NCBI GenBank assembly: GCA_030151845.1
Contig: JASLCM010000220.1
Location: 1-11,301 of the forward strand
Length of the DNA: 11,301 nt
Source: Bacteroides sp.
GTDB taxonomy: Bacteria; Bacteroidota; Bacteroidia; Bacteroidales; Bacteroidaceae
Direction: 5' to 3'
The translations under genes and the position numbers were made by a program. Within the stretch, counting starts at the first letter, position 1; each line of letters starts with the position of its first letter. Of the stretch, positions 1 through 8,130 are shown piece by piece. The notes beneath the pieces are model-generated. The model made no database searches and was not told the DNA's origin. It was given only the letters and a program-made list of their open reading frames with translations.

Positions 1-416
1 AAAACTATACGCTGTTTATCAGGAAGAGTTTGGATTGCTGCTTGAAGTAGAAGTTCTGCCCGGTCTCCATCAAAATAAGGGTCAGATTCAAGCTTATGAA
101 TGATACTTAACTCGGGATCATCGATCGCTACTTTTGAGATTTTTCGCTTTTCATTTAGAAAATCTATACTTTCATTAAAAGCTATGCGATATAACCACGT
201 AGATAGTTTCGCTTCAGCTCTAAAAAAGCCAATGGACTTCCAAGCTTTAAGAAAGGTATTTTGAAGGACATCGTTCGCATCTTGGTGCACAAGGACCATT
301 CTTCTTATTTGCCAGTAGAGTAGTTCACCATAAGCTTTTACAATACGCTCAAAGCCCTGCCGAACTGTTTGCTTGTTTTGAATAAGCTCTATTATCTCTG
401 ATTCATTCTTCACCAT
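1..416 (-). CDS. ECF-family RNA polymerase sigma factor, C-terminus cut off by window edge
   Basis: Reading leftwards from ATG at 416 gives 138 complete codons with no stop, running off the window. The protein begins MVKNESEIIELIQNK. It contains a sigma-70 region 2 at about residues 22-82: the stretch DANDVLQNTFLKAW followed by LSTWLYRIAFNESIDFL is the core-polymerase-binding and -10-recognition helix pattern of extracytoplasmic-function sigma factors. A linker follows, and then the start of region 4 (LLLQAAIQTLPDKQRIVF), which reads the -35 element; the rest of the helix-turn-helix lies outside. Family knowledge: such proteins redirect RNA polymerase to a small regulon, usually held by an anti-sigma partner often encoded next to the sigma gene; that neighbour would be off the left edge. 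It lies 68 bases after rnz on the same strand and has its own candidate promoter. The regulon cannot be inferred. Confidence 0.9.
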   Translation of the reverse strand, partial: MVKNESEIIELIQNKQTVRQGFERIVKAYGELLYWQIRRMVLVHQDANDVLQNTFLKAWKSIGFFRAEAKLSTWLYRIAFNESIDFLNEKRKISKVAIDDPELSIIHKLESDPYFDGDRAELLLQAAIQTLPDKQRIV

Positions 417-449
417 TCACTTAAGTCTGTTATTTGTGCTTGTATTAGA

Positions 450-479
450 CAAATATAAAAGATTAAAGTTTAAAACAAG
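450..479 (-). promoter_or_regulatory. Candidate Bacteroidota promoter for the ECF sigma gene
   Basis: On the minus strand there is a perfect -7 element TATATTTG (457 down to 450, consensus TAnnTTTG). It is preceded after 18 bases by CTTG (479 down to 476), a three-of-four match to the -33 TTTG. Transcription would start near 443, giving a leader of about 27 bases before the ATG at 416. It sits exactly in the rnz-sigma gap, which supports separate expression of the sigma gene from rnz. The match and position are seen; activity is inferred. Confidence 0.5.
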
Positions 480-484
480 AAGCT

Positions 485-1405
485 TTATAAACATATAGTG
501 AGACCTTCTGTAGCTAAACGGGTGTTTGCAAAAATCTCTTTTGCTTCAAGGAGTAGTGCCTGCTCCTCTTCTTGTTGATACCTAGCAGAAAAATGCCCTA
601 TAACCAACTGATCTACTTTGGACATACTAGCTATTGCAGCAGCTTGCTTAGCAGTGGAGTGACGAGTTTGTTTAGCACGCTTAACATCTCTGTGCGAAAA
701 GGTTGCTTCATGAAAAAGGAGATTTACATTTTTTATCTGCTCTGCTATTGGTTCATGGTAGGCAGTATCTGAACAATAGGCATAACTTCTGGGTGGAACA
801 GGAGGTTTAGTCAGTAGGTGGTTAGGTATTAAGACTCCCTCCTTGGTGATAAAGTCTGCTCCATTTTTTATTCTATTCATCTCATAGATGGGCACTTCGT
901 ATTGATCAATAGCTTCTTTTATTATATTTAATGGTAAAGGCTTCTCTCTAAATAAGAAACCTGAGCACGGAATACGGTGCTTAAGTGGAATAGTCTCTAC
1001 GGTTAATGTTCGATCTTCGTAGATACAAGAGGAAGTTTTATGATCAAACTCTACAAATTCTATCTTATAGGATAGATCGCTACAGAAAAAAGCAAATGCT
1101 GTTCCAAAGACTTCTTGCAACCCTTTGGGGGAGTATATTTTTAGATCATTTGTTCTCCCCAACAAAGAAAAAGTTGATAGTAAACCCAATAAGCCTAAAC
1201 AATGATCTCCATGTAAATGAGAGATAAAAATTGCCTGTAACCTTGAAAACTTAAGTTTAGCTTTTCTAAAATTAAGCTGAGTTCCCTCTCCACAGTCTAT
1301 CATAAAAAGCTTTTCACGTATATTCAGTACTTGCGAGGTTTGATTATGTCTTGTAGTGGGCAAAGCCGACCCACAACCTAGAATATGCAAATCAAATCTT
1401 ATCAT
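485..1405 (-). CDS. rnz: Ribonuclease Z (tRNA 3' endonuclease)
   Basis: A 306-residue metallo-beta-lactamase-fold nuclease that cuts precursor tRNAs just 3' of the discriminator base so that CCA can be added; cytoplasmic, zinc-dependent, normally a dimer. Counting from the start chosen here, the N-terminal strand reads HILGCGSALPTT. IDCGEGTQ lies at 37-43. The metal-binding HxHxDH motif is HLHGDH at 63-68. Further ligands are H143 in LKHR, D213 in CSDTAYH and H271 in GHFSARY, so the zinc site is complete. The length is usual for the short bacterial form. An upstream in-frame ATG at 1438 would add 11 residues (MVFTLFYTIID), but it lies at the centre of the rpsA terminator hairpin, and homologues known to me begin M-x-x-F-x-L-H-I-L-G; the ATG at 1405 is therefore preferred. 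No clear promoter is visible upstream, so expression may come from readthrough of the rpsA terminator. Confidence 0.93.
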   Translation of the reverse strand: MIRFDLHILGCGSALPTTRHNQTSQVLNIREKLFMIDCGEGTQLNFRKAKLKFSRLQAIFISHLHGDHCLGLLGLLSTFSLLGRTNDLKIYSPKGLQEVFGTAFAFFCSDLSYKIEFVEFDHKTSSCIYEDRTLTVETIPLKHRIPCSGFLFREKPLPLNIIKEAIDQYEVPIYEMNRIKNGADFITKEGVLIPNHLLTKPPVPPRSYAYCSDTAYHEPIAEQIKNVNLLFHEATFSHRDVKRAKQTRHSTAKQAAAIASMSKVDQLVIGHFSARYQQEEEQALLLEAKEIFANTRLATEGLTICL

Positions 1406-1419
1406 ATCTATTATTGTAT

Positions 1420-1453
1420 AAAAAAGGGTGAAAACCATATGGTTTTCACCCTT
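1420..1453 (-). terminator. Intrinsic terminator of rpsA
   Basis: Positions 1424-1453 form a perfect palindrome with 15-bp arms; one arm reads AAGGGTGAAAACCAT. Read on the minus strand, the hairpin is followed directly by a run of six T (1425 to 1420, partly inside the stem), the layout of a Rho-independent terminator. It begins 23 bases after the rpsA stop and ends about 18 bases before the rnz start, so it must limit readthrough from rpsA into rnz. On the plus strand no T-run follows, so it appears directional. Confidence 0.88.
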
Positions 1454-1476
1454 AATCTAACTATTTAAATGGAGTT

Positions 1477-3258
1477 CTAGTTGTTTTTAGATTCCAATTT
1501 TTCTTTTAGTTCAGCAAGAGCATCAATATCTCCTAATGTAGTTGAAGCAGCTTGATTTTGAATTGGAGCAGCATCTTCTCTCTTAGGTCTTCTTTGTTTT
1601 TTCTCTTGTTTTACCTCTTCTTTTTGTTCGTCTTCAAAAATACGGCTATGAGAAAGAATAATTCTCTTTGCATCTTTGTTGAATTCAATTACTTTAAAGT
1701 CTAGTTTTTCGTCTAGTTGAGCTTGTGAACCATCTTCCTTAACTAAGTGTTTTGGAGTAGCAAAACCTTCAACACCATATGGAAGAGAGATTACAGCACC
1801 TTTATCTAATACTTCAATAATTGTTCCTTCATGAACTGAACCTTGAGTAAATACTGTTTCGAATACTTCCCATGGGTTCTCTTCTAGTTGTTTGTGTCCT
1901 AGGCTTAGACGACGATTTTCTTTGTCTATTTCTAGTACCATTACCTCAAGATCGGCATTCAGTTTAGTAAACTCTGATGGGTGTTTAATTTTCTTAGTCC
2001 AAGAAAGGTCTGAAATATGTACAAGACCATCAACACCTTCTTCGATTTCAACAAACACACCAAAATTAGTAAAGTTTCTAACCTTAGCGAAGTGTCTTGA
2101 TCCAACTGGATATTTGATTTCGATATCTTCCCATGGATCTTGCTTAAGTTGTTTAATACCTAATGACATCTTACGCTCTTCACGGTCTAGTGTTAAAATA
2201 ACAGCTTCTACCTCATCGCCAACTTTCATAAAGTCTTGAGCTGAACGTAGGTGTTGTGACCATGACATTTCAGATACGTGGATAAGTCCTTCTACACCTG
2301 GAGCTATTTCTATAAATGCACCATAGTCTGCCATTACAACCACTTTACCTGTTACCTTATCTCCAACTTTCATTTCTGGATCTAAAGCATCCCATGGATG
2401 TGGAGTTAGTTGTTTTAGACCTAAAGCAATACGTTTTTTCTCGTCATCAAAGTCAAGAATAACTACATTTAATTTTTGATCTAACTCAACAACTTCCTTA
2501 GGATCGTTTACACGTCCCCAAGATAGGTCAGTAATATGAACAAGACCATCAACACCACCTAAGTCAATAAATACACCGTATGATGTAATGTTTTTAACAG
2601 TACCTTCAAGTACTTGTCCTTTTTCAAGTTTACTGATAATTTCTTTTTTCTGTTGTTCTAATTCTGCTTCAATAAGAGCTTTATGAGAAACAACAACGTT
2701 ACGGTATTCTTGGTTAATCTTAACAACCTTGAATTCCATAGTTTTTCCTACGAATACGTCGTAATCACGAATAGGTCTAACATCAATTTGTGAACCTGGT
2801 AAGAATGCTTCAATACCATAAACGTCCACAATCATACCACCCTTAGTACGACATTTGATGTATCCTTGGATAACTTCTTCCTTATCCAATGCATCATTGA
2901 TGCGGTCCCAAGCGCGCACTGTACGTGCTTTTTTATGTGAAAGAACTAATTGTCCTCTCTTGTCTTCCTGATTTTCGATGTATACCTCTACAGTATCACC
3001 TACTTTTAAATCTGGGTTGTAGCGGAATTCATTTAAAGGTATGATTCCATCTGATTTAAAGCCGATGTTTACCACAACTTCACGTTTGTTCATTGCGATA
3101 ACTACACCGTCTACAACTTCACGATCGCTAACCTTGCTTAAAGTGCTATCATAAACTTCTGCTAAAGATTTACGATCTGCTCCTTCAAAATTGTCTCCGT
3201 GTTCGTATGCATCCCAATCGAAATTGTCTAAAGGAGCAACGTTTTTTAAGTTTTCCAT
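1477..3258 (-). CDS. rpsA: 30S ribosomal protein S1 (bS1), six S1 domains
   Basis: A 593-residue RNA-binding protein of the small ribosomal subunit that helps recruit and unfold mRNA. Six S1/OB-fold repeats are visible at roughly 45-109, 127-193, 213-283, 298-370, 384-457 and 471-538. The central ones carry the classic signatures GVDGLVHITDLSW, GVEGLIHVSEMSW and GVDGLVHISDLSW. Domains 3 to 5 each end in a PW motif (HPWD 287, DPWE 374, NPWE 461), spaced exactly 87 residues apart. At DNA level this appears as CCCATGG at 1869, 2130 and 2391, a 261-base period. The tail from 541 is highly charged (EEVKQEKKQRRPKRED) and ends with DIDALAELKEKL, which resembles the tail of other Bacteroidota S1 proteins. 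The start ATG is preceded by an AT-rich leader without a Shine-Dalgarno sequence, normal in this phylum. It is transcribed from its own promoter and ends at a strong terminator. Confidence 0.97.
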   Translation of the reverse strand: MENLKNVAPLDNFDWDAYEHGDNFEGADRKSLAEVYDSTLSKVSDREVVDGVVIAMNKREVVVNIGFKSDGIIPLNEFRYNPDLKVGDTVEVYIENQEDKRGQLVLSHKKARTVRAWDRINDALDKEEVIQGYIKCRTKGGMIVDVYGIEAFLPGSQIDVRPIRDYDVFVGKTMEFKVVKINQEYRNVVVSHKALIEAELEQQKKEIISKLEKGQVLEGTVKNITSYGVFIDLGGVDGLVHITDLSWGRVNDPKEVVELDQKLNVVILDFDDEKKRIALGLKQLTPHPWDALDPEMKVGDKVTGKVVVMADYGAFIEIAPGVEGLIHVSEMSWSQHLRSAQDFMKVGDEVEAVILTLDREERKMSLGIKQLKQDPWEDIEIKYPVGSRHFAKVRNFTNFGVFVEIEEGVDGLVHISDLSWTKKIKHPSEFTKLNADLEVMVLEIDKENRRLSLGHKQLEENPWEVFETVFTQGSVHEGTIIEVLDKGAVISLPYGVEGFATPKHLVKEDGSQAQLDEKLDFKVIEFNKDAKRIILSHSRIFEDEQKEEVKQEKKQRRPKREDAAPIQNQAASTTLGDIDALAELKEKLESKNN

Positions 3259-3321
3259 TAATAATTTGTTAATAATACGTTAATTAAATAAGACATTATA
3301 TTGTTTAGAATATATCGGCTG

Positions 3322-3352
3322 CAAAAATACAACTATTTTCTTGAGAGACAAA
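3322..3352 (-). promoter_or_regulatory. rpsA promoter, full Bacteroidota consensus
   Basis: On the minus strand TTTG (3352 down to 3349) is followed after exactly 19 bases by TATTTTTG (3329 down to 3322). This fits both halves of the Bacteroidota sigma-ABfr consensus, TTTG and TAnnTTTG, at the ideal spacing. Transcription would begin near 3315, leaving an AT-rich leader of about 57 bases before the rpsA ATG. The sequence and spacing are direct observations; use as a promoter is inferred with good confidence for a highly expressed ribosomal gene. Confidence 0.8.
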
Positions 3353-3440
3353 GTAGATAGCTCATAAAATTCTTAAATAATCTTTCATTTTTTATTCATA
3401 TCGGCCTTCTTGTTTTAAACTTATTTTATATATTGGTAGA

Positions 3441-3459
3441 CGATTTTAACAATAAATCG
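3441..3459. repeat. Small inverted repeat in the susC leader
   Basis: CGATTT at 3441-3446 and its complement AAATCG at 3454-3459 are separated by 7 bases, ending 34 bases before the susC ATG. It could be a leader hairpin or an operator, but 6-bp AT-rich arms arise easily by chance. The rest of the susC side of this gap shows no full -33/-7 promoter; the nearest match is TATATTGG at 3429-3436, one base off the -7 consensus and without a -33 partner. Confidence 0.25.
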
Positions 3460-3493
3460 CAATTAGTACATAAAATCTTAAAAATCTAAGCTT

Positions 3494-6457
3494 ATGAAAC
3501 ACAGAAAAAACATCTTGAGGAGCCTTACAACACTCCTCACATTTCTTTTTTATCTCTCAAACCTACAAGCTCAGGAGATACAAATAAAAGGAAATGTAAT
3601 AGATGAATCAAACGAACCTGTTATTGGAGCTAATATTATTGAAAAAGGAACCACGAATGGAACAATCACTGATTTAGATGGGAATTTCTCATTAAGGCTT
3701 ACTACGGGGAAAAAAGCCATACTTCAAGTTTCTTTTGTTGGGTATAACAGCTATGAAGAGAGTGTTGGAGAGAAGAGAAACTTTAAGATTCAACTTGACC
3801 CCTCGGTCATAAACCTTGGTGAGGTTGTTGCGATTGGATATGGAACACAAACAAGAAAAGAAATTACGGGTTCTGTAGCCAATGTTTCAGAAGAGAGCTT
3901 CAATAAAGGAGTTACACGAGACGCTACAGATTTGCTGCAAGGTAAAGTTGCAGGACTTATGATAACATCTGGCTCTGGTGATGTTACTCGAGGATCAACA
4001 ATGAGACTTAGAGGGACATCTACTCTACAAAACGACCAAGGTCCTTTAATTGTTATTGATGGTATACCAGGAGGTGATCTTTCTACGGTTGCCCCTACCG
4101 ATATTGAGTCTATCTCTGTACTTAAAGATGCCTCATCAGCAGCTATCTATGGTTCACGTGCTGCAGGTGGTGTTGTATTGATTACAACAAAGAAAGGATC
4201 TGGTGCACGAACAGAAATTAGTTACAATGGTTATTTTGCAGTAGATAGGGTTGCAAATAAACCTGATATGTTATCTGCCTCAGAATGGAGAGATGCTAAT
4301 AAAAAGTTAGGAAACGACATTAGTAATTATGATAAATTTACTGCTGATACAGACTGGTTTGGAGAGATGATGCGAACAGGAACATCACAAAACCACTCAA
4401 TTTCTTTAGCTGGTGGTGGATCTAACAACACTTACAGAGCGTCTTATACCTATTTAGATAGAGAGGGAATTGCTCGTGACAACTACCTAAAACGTCATAG
4501 TTTTCGCTTTCAATTCCAACAAAGAGCTATTAATGATAGGCTACGAATAGGACTTACTGGATCTGCTTCTCTTACAGATATGAGAATGCCTTTCATGGAT
4601 AACTGGATTTTAGCATACAATATGCCTCCTGTTTATCCTGTTTACAATGAGGATGGCTCCTACTTTACTGAAGCTAACGCCAATTATGACCAGGGTAATC
4701 CTGTTCAAAATCAGGATTTAAATTATCGAAAAGCTAAAAATAACTACTTCTATGGTGCAGGAGATTTGCTTTTTGATATAACTTCCGACTTAAAGCTAAA
4801 ATTAAATTTATACAAGAGTAGGTTCTCTAACGATTATAGTGAATGGAGAGATCCAAAAAACGAAGGTGGACAGGGCACCAATGGAGAAGCAAAAAAGAAT
4901 GCAAGGTTTTGGGATAGAGATCTAATGGAGTGGACTTTAGACTATAGCACCTTTTTAGATTCCAACGACAAGCATAAACTTGAAGCTATTTTAGGATATT
5001 CTTGGGAGGATAATACCTTCTCTAGTCAATATTCAAGAGCTACAAACTTTGCAGTTGGCTCTATGGGGGCAAATAGCATTCAAACAGGAAATACGTTAAA
5101 GTTAGGTGATGTAACCTCAAGCAAGAACAACTATAAATTAATCTCTTTCTTTGGTCGTGCACACTATAGCTACGATGAAAAGTATATGGTTACGGCTACT
5201 CTACGTAGAGATGGTTCTTCTAAGTTTGGTAAAAACAATAAATGGGGTACATTTCCTTCAGCATCGGTAGCATGGGGAATTTCTCAAGAAGACTTTATGA
5301 AAAAAGTAAATTGGGTAAACGACCTTAAATTCCGTGTGGGATATGGTATTACTGGGAACCAAGACGGGCTACATCCTTATAAGTCTTTAGAGCTATACAC
5401 TGCTAAAGGCACCTATTACAGTGATGGAAACCAATTAACTGCTTTCCAAATTGAACAAAATGCCAACCCTGATTTGAAGTGGGAGTCTACCGCCATGCTA
5501 AATATCGGTTTTGATTTCTCCCTGTTTAATGGAAGAGTTGGTGGTTCTATCGAGTGGTATAACAAGAAAACCTCAGATATGTTATACACCTACAAAGTTC
5601 CTACCCCTGTTTTTGTTTATGATGAGATTCAAGCCAACGTGGGTGATATGACAAACAAGGGTATTGAAGTTATGATTAATGTTGATGTCATTCGCAATAA
5701 AGACTTCAAGTGGAATACCTCTATCAATCTTGCTCATAATAAAAATGAAATCACTAAGCTTTCTAATAACTTTTATACTACAGAAAGAATCTACACAGGT
5801 GATCCTTGGATAAGAGGGGCTTCGGGAGTTACTTCTCATGTGATTGAAGAAGGCAGACCTGTGGGACAATTTTATATGCTAAAGTGTACTGGTTTAACAG
5901 AAGATGGAAAGTATATCATTGAAGATATTAATGGTGATGGACAAATAACTGATGATGACCGGACATATGTGGGTAGTTCACAACCCAATCTAACTTTTGG
6001 ATGGAACAATACATTTAACTGGAAACAGTGGGATTTTAGTTTCTTCCTCAGAGGTTCATTGGGTAATAAAGTGCTTAACAACCCAAGAGCTGCCTATGCA
6101 AACAACACATACATTAGTGGAGCAAATGTTATGGATGATGAACTCATTTTTAAAATGAAAGAGTCATCTAGGGTTTGTTCTTACTATGTAGAAGATGCTT
6201 CTTTTGCGAGGTTAGATAACATGGCTTTAGGCTATACCTTTGATACTAAAAACATTAGCTGGCTTCAAAATGCAAGAGTATATCTAGCAGCACAAAACCT
6301 TTTTGTTATTACAGGGTATAAAGGATTAGACCCTGAAGTTGAAATATTTAGAGGAGAAGCTTCGGATAAAAATGCAGGTTTATCACCAGGAATAGAGCCT
6401 AGAAACTTTATGCCAAAAGCTAGAACATTTACAATTGGCGCAAGTCTAACTTTTTAA
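3494..6457 (+). CDS. SusC/RagA-family TonB-dependent outer-membrane transporter
   Basis: A 987-residue outer-membrane protein that, with its SusD partner, imports bound oligosaccharides or other large nutrients using TonB-ExbBD energy. A Sec signal peptide covers residues 1-26 (cut after LQA). A carboxypeptidase-regulatory-like beta domain follows at about 30-103 (IKGNVIDESNEPVIGANI). The TonB-box-like GEVVAIGYGTQ is at 109-119. The plug domain runs to about 236, with the SusC hallmark DIESISVLKDASSAAIYGSR at 203-222. The remainder is a beta-barrel ending FTIGASLTF with the expected terminal phenylalanine. EDINGDGQITDDDRTYVGS, typical of SusC barrels, is present near the C-terminal end. Length is normal and the frame is intact. 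There is no N-terminal STN domain, so no direct link to an anti-sigma/ECF signalling circuit is visible. susD follows after 10 bases. The substrate is unknown because no enzymes are encoded alongside. Confidence 0.96.
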   Translation: MKHRKNILRSLTTLLTFLFYLSNLQAQEIQIKGNVIDESNEPVIGANIIEKGTTNGTITDLDGNFSLRLTTGKKAILQVSFVGYNSYEESVGEKRNFKIQLDPSVINLGEVVAIGYGTQTRKEITGSVANVSEESFNKGVTRDATDLLQGKVAGLMITSGSGDVTRGSTMRLRGTSTLQNDQGPLIVIDGIPGGDLSTVAPTDIESISVLKDASSAAIYGSRAAGGVVLITTKKGSGARTEISYNGYFAVDRVANKPDMLSASEWRDANKKLGNDISNYDKFTADTDWFGEMMRTGTSQNHSISLAGGGSNNTYRASYTYLDREGIARDNYLKRHSFRFQFQQRAINDRLRIGLTGSASLTDMRMPFMDNWILAYNMPPVYPVYNEDGSYFTEANANYDQGNPVQNQDLNYRKAKNNYFYGAGDLLFDITSDLKLKLNLYKSRFSNDYSEWRDPKNEGGQGTNGEAKKNARFWDRDLMEWTLDYSTFLDSNDKHKLEAILGYSWEDNTFSSQYSRATNFAVGSMGANSIQTGNTLKLGDVTSSKNNYKLISFFGRAHYSYDEKYMVTATLRRDGSSKFGKNNKWGTFPSASVAWGISQEDFMKKVNWVNDLKFRVGYGITGNQDGLHPYKSLELYTAKGTYYSDGNQLTAFQIEQNANPDLKWESTAMLNIGFDFSLFNGRVGGSIEWYNKKTSDMLYTYKVPTPVFVYDEIQANVGDMTNKGIEVMINVDVIRNKDFKWNTSINLAHNKNEITKLSNNFYTTERIYTGDPWIRGASGVTSHVIEEGRPVGQFYMLKCTGLTEDGKYIIEDINGDGQITDDDRTYVGSSQPNLTFGWNNTFNWKQWDFSFFLRGSLGNKVLNNPRAAYANNTYISGANVMDDELIFKMKESSRVCSYYVEDASFARLDNMALGYTFDTKNISWLQNARVYLAAQNLFVITGYKGLDPEVEIFRGEASDKNAGLSPGIEPRNFMPKARTFTIGASLTF

Positions 6458-6467
6458 CTAAAAAACT

Positions 6468-8048
6468 ATGAAATATCATAAAACTATATGGATACTTGGT
6501 GCAATACTCTTTTTTGTTGGTTGCACTAATCTAGATGAGGAGGTCTTTGACAAACTTCCTGCCGAAGATTTTGGACAAAGTGAAGTTGAGGTAAATGCCT
6601 TAATGGGTTCTGCTTATAATACACTAAAAAAATATTGGCCAAATAATTTTATGTACTTATCCGAATGTGGAGGTTCTGCAGCTGTAACACCAACAAGAAA
6701 GGGGGGAGACTGGTATGATGGCGGACAATTTAGAGAGTTATACATGCACACTTGGACTGCCCATACTAATATGATAAAAGATTCTTGGAGTGCTGCCTCT
6801 GGCGCTATAGGTATTTGTAATGCTACGATCAAAATGATTGGAGAATCAACCATTCTATCAGAAGAGGAGAAAGAGAGTCGAACGATAGAGATGAGGGGGC
6901 TTAGAGCTTTTTGGATATATACTATGGTCGACTACTGGGGCAATGTTCCTTTAGTAACAGAGTATGGTACAGATAAATCTCTTCCAGAATGTAAATCTAG
7001 ACAAGAGGTCTTTACCTGGTTGCTTAATGAGCTGAAGGAGATTACCCCAAAGGCAAAACGCCCCACAACTGCTCTCTATGGTAAGTTTACACAAGGTGCT
7101 GGCTACACTTTATTGGCAAAACTTTACTTAAATGCCGATGCTTGGGGAGTAAAAACAGATAAGGAAAATTCTTCACAAAACATGCAAGAGGTTATAAACC
7201 AATGCAATAATGTGGATGGATTGGGGTTTTATCAATTAGAAAACAATTGGGTTACAAATTTCTCACCTAGCAACAATCTATCAAAAGAGGCTATCTTTGC
7301 TATACCATTCTCTAGCCAAGACACCGACGATAAAAATCAATTAATGAATCGTACGCTTCACTACAAAGATCAACACACCATTGGTGCCTCTTTTTCTGCT
7401 TGGAATGGAATTTGTGCACAACCAGACTATGTAAAACTTTTTGATAAGGAAGACCCAAGATTTAAACAAACTTACTTAATAGGTCAAATGTATGACATTA
7501 ATACGGGGGAGAAATTAATAACCGACCACGGTTTCCCACTTGATCATACCATAGATGTCTCTATCATTAAAGGAACAGAACGAGACGGAACAAACTGGGG
7601 AGATGTGAATCAACACGATGGAGCTAGATGTCAAAAATGGCCTTATGAGAGATCATTGGTTGATGCTATGGAGAACGATTTCCATATTTTCAGATTAGCT
7701 GATATCTATCTAATGAAAGCTGAAGCGCTAATACGATTAAATCAAAATCCAGCCGAAGCGAAAGAATTAGTTAATAGAATTCGCAGACGAGCTTATGGCG
7801 ATACCAATCATGATCTACCTCAAGTTAGTTTAGAAGAGATTGCCCTAGAGAGAAAATTTGAATTTGCATGGGAGGCTCACTCTAGACAAGATGATATTCG
7901 TTTTGGTAGTTATGAAAAGCCCATGTGGTCTGCCTCAAATTGTGATCGCGACAAGGGTGAGCATTTAAAGCTTTACCCGATACCACATGATGCTTGGCAA
8001 ACTAATCAAAAACTAACACAAAATCCAGGTTATACACCCTTCAAGTAA
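6468..8048 (+). CDS. SusD/RagB-family nutrient-binding surface lipoprotein
   Basis: A 526-residue lipoprotein that caps the SusC barrel and captures the ligand at the cell surface. The signal peptide ends in a lipobox FVGC with the lipidated cysteine at residue 19. It is followed by TNLDEE, whose acidic residues at +4 to +6 resemble the lipoprotein export signal that places Bacteroidota lipoproteins on the outer face. The N-terminal helical (TPR-like) region includes the ALMGSAYNTLKKYW stretch. The C-terminal SusD signature is clear: FRLADIYLMKAEALIRLNQ, then RIRRRA, then ALERKFEFAWEAHSRQDDIR, and finally LYPIPHDAWQTN with QNPGY at the end. Length is ordinary. It is co-transcribed with susC (10-base gap) and closed by the terminator at 8054. 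The ligand cannot be inferred from the sequence; the pair could serve a glycan, glycopeptide or other polymer. Confidence 0.95.
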   Translation: MKYHKTIWILGAILFFVGCTNLDEEVFDKLPAEDFGQSEVEVNALMGSAYNTLKKYWPNNFMYLSECGGSAAVTPTRKGGDWYDGGQFRELYMHTWTAHTNMIKDSWSAASGAIGICNATIKMIGESTILSEEEKESRTIEMRGLRAFWIYTMVDYWGNVPLVTEYGTDKSLPECKSRQEVFTWLLNELKEITPKAKRPTTALYGKFTQGAGYTLLAKLYLNADAWGVKTDKENSSQNMQEVINQCNNVDGLGFYQLENNWVTNFSPSNNLSKEAIFAIPFSSQDTDDKNQLMNRTLHYKDQHTIGASFSAWNGICAQPDYVKLFDKEDPRFKQTYLIGQMYDINTGEKLITDHGFPLDHTIDVSIIKGTERDGTNWGDVNQHDGARCQKWPYERSLVDAMENDFHIFRLADIYLMKAEALIRLNQNPAEAKELVNRIRRRAYGDTNHDLPQVSLEEIALERKFEFAWEAHSRQDDIRFGSYEKPMWSASNCDRDKGEHLKLYPIPHDAWQTNQKLTQNPGYTPFK

Positions 8049-8053
8049 AACAG

Positions 8054-8083
8054 ATGAAAGACCGACAATTGTCGGTCTTTCAT
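8054..8083 (+). terminator. Terminator after susCD
   Basis: A perfect 30-base palindrome with 15-bp arms starts 5 bases after the susD stop; the GC core is ACCGAC/GTCGGT around AATT, with AAAG/CTTT outside. The A and T tracts are mostly inside the stem and no long T-run follows at once, so in RNA the stem would fold as a tetraloop hairpin ending in CUUUCAUUGUU. Position after susD and before the nrdD promoter fits an end-of-operon terminator. Its symmetry means it might act in both directions. Confidence 0.75.
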
Positions 8084-8117
8084 TGTTAAAACTGTTCTTT
8101 TTTGATTTCATAAAGCT

Positions 8118-8125
8118 TATATTTG
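8118..8125 (+). promoter_or_regulatory. Promoter -7 element for the riboswitch-nrdDG transcript
   Basis: TATATTTG matches TAnnTTTG perfectly. A start about six bases downstream falls at 8131-8132, precisely where the first stem of the cobalamin riboswitch begins, which independently supports the call. The -33 box is less clear: TTTG at 8101-8104 is only 13 bases upstream, while TTCT at 8095 has the ideal 19-base spacing but poor sequence. Confidence 0.6.
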
Positions 8126-8130
8126 TACTA

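Noticed and set aside
1006..1227. 73-codon plus-strand frame opposite rnz
   Set aside because: It overlaps conserved RNase Z coding sequence and its translation (lysine/arginine rich) resembles nothing known to me.
1635..1642. TATTTTTG on the minus strand as a promoter for rnz
   Set aside because: It matches the -7 consensus but sits in coding sequence for RIFEDE of rpsA, has no TTTG partner at the right spacing, and lies upstream of the rpsA terminator.
1892..2239. 115-codon open frame on the plus strand opposite rpsA
   Set aside because: It is antisense to conserved S1 repeats; the serine-rich translation simply mirrors the S1 codons.
1869..2397. CCCATGG repeated three times at 261-base intervals as a possible DNA repeat or binding site
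   Set aside because: The spacing equals 87 codons and each copy encodes the PW motif at the end of an S1 domain, so protein-domain duplication explains it.
5582..6081. Two minus-strand open frames opposite susC
   Set aside because: Both are antisense to clear SusC barrel sequence, have no start context or motif, and are explained by chance in AT-rich DNA.
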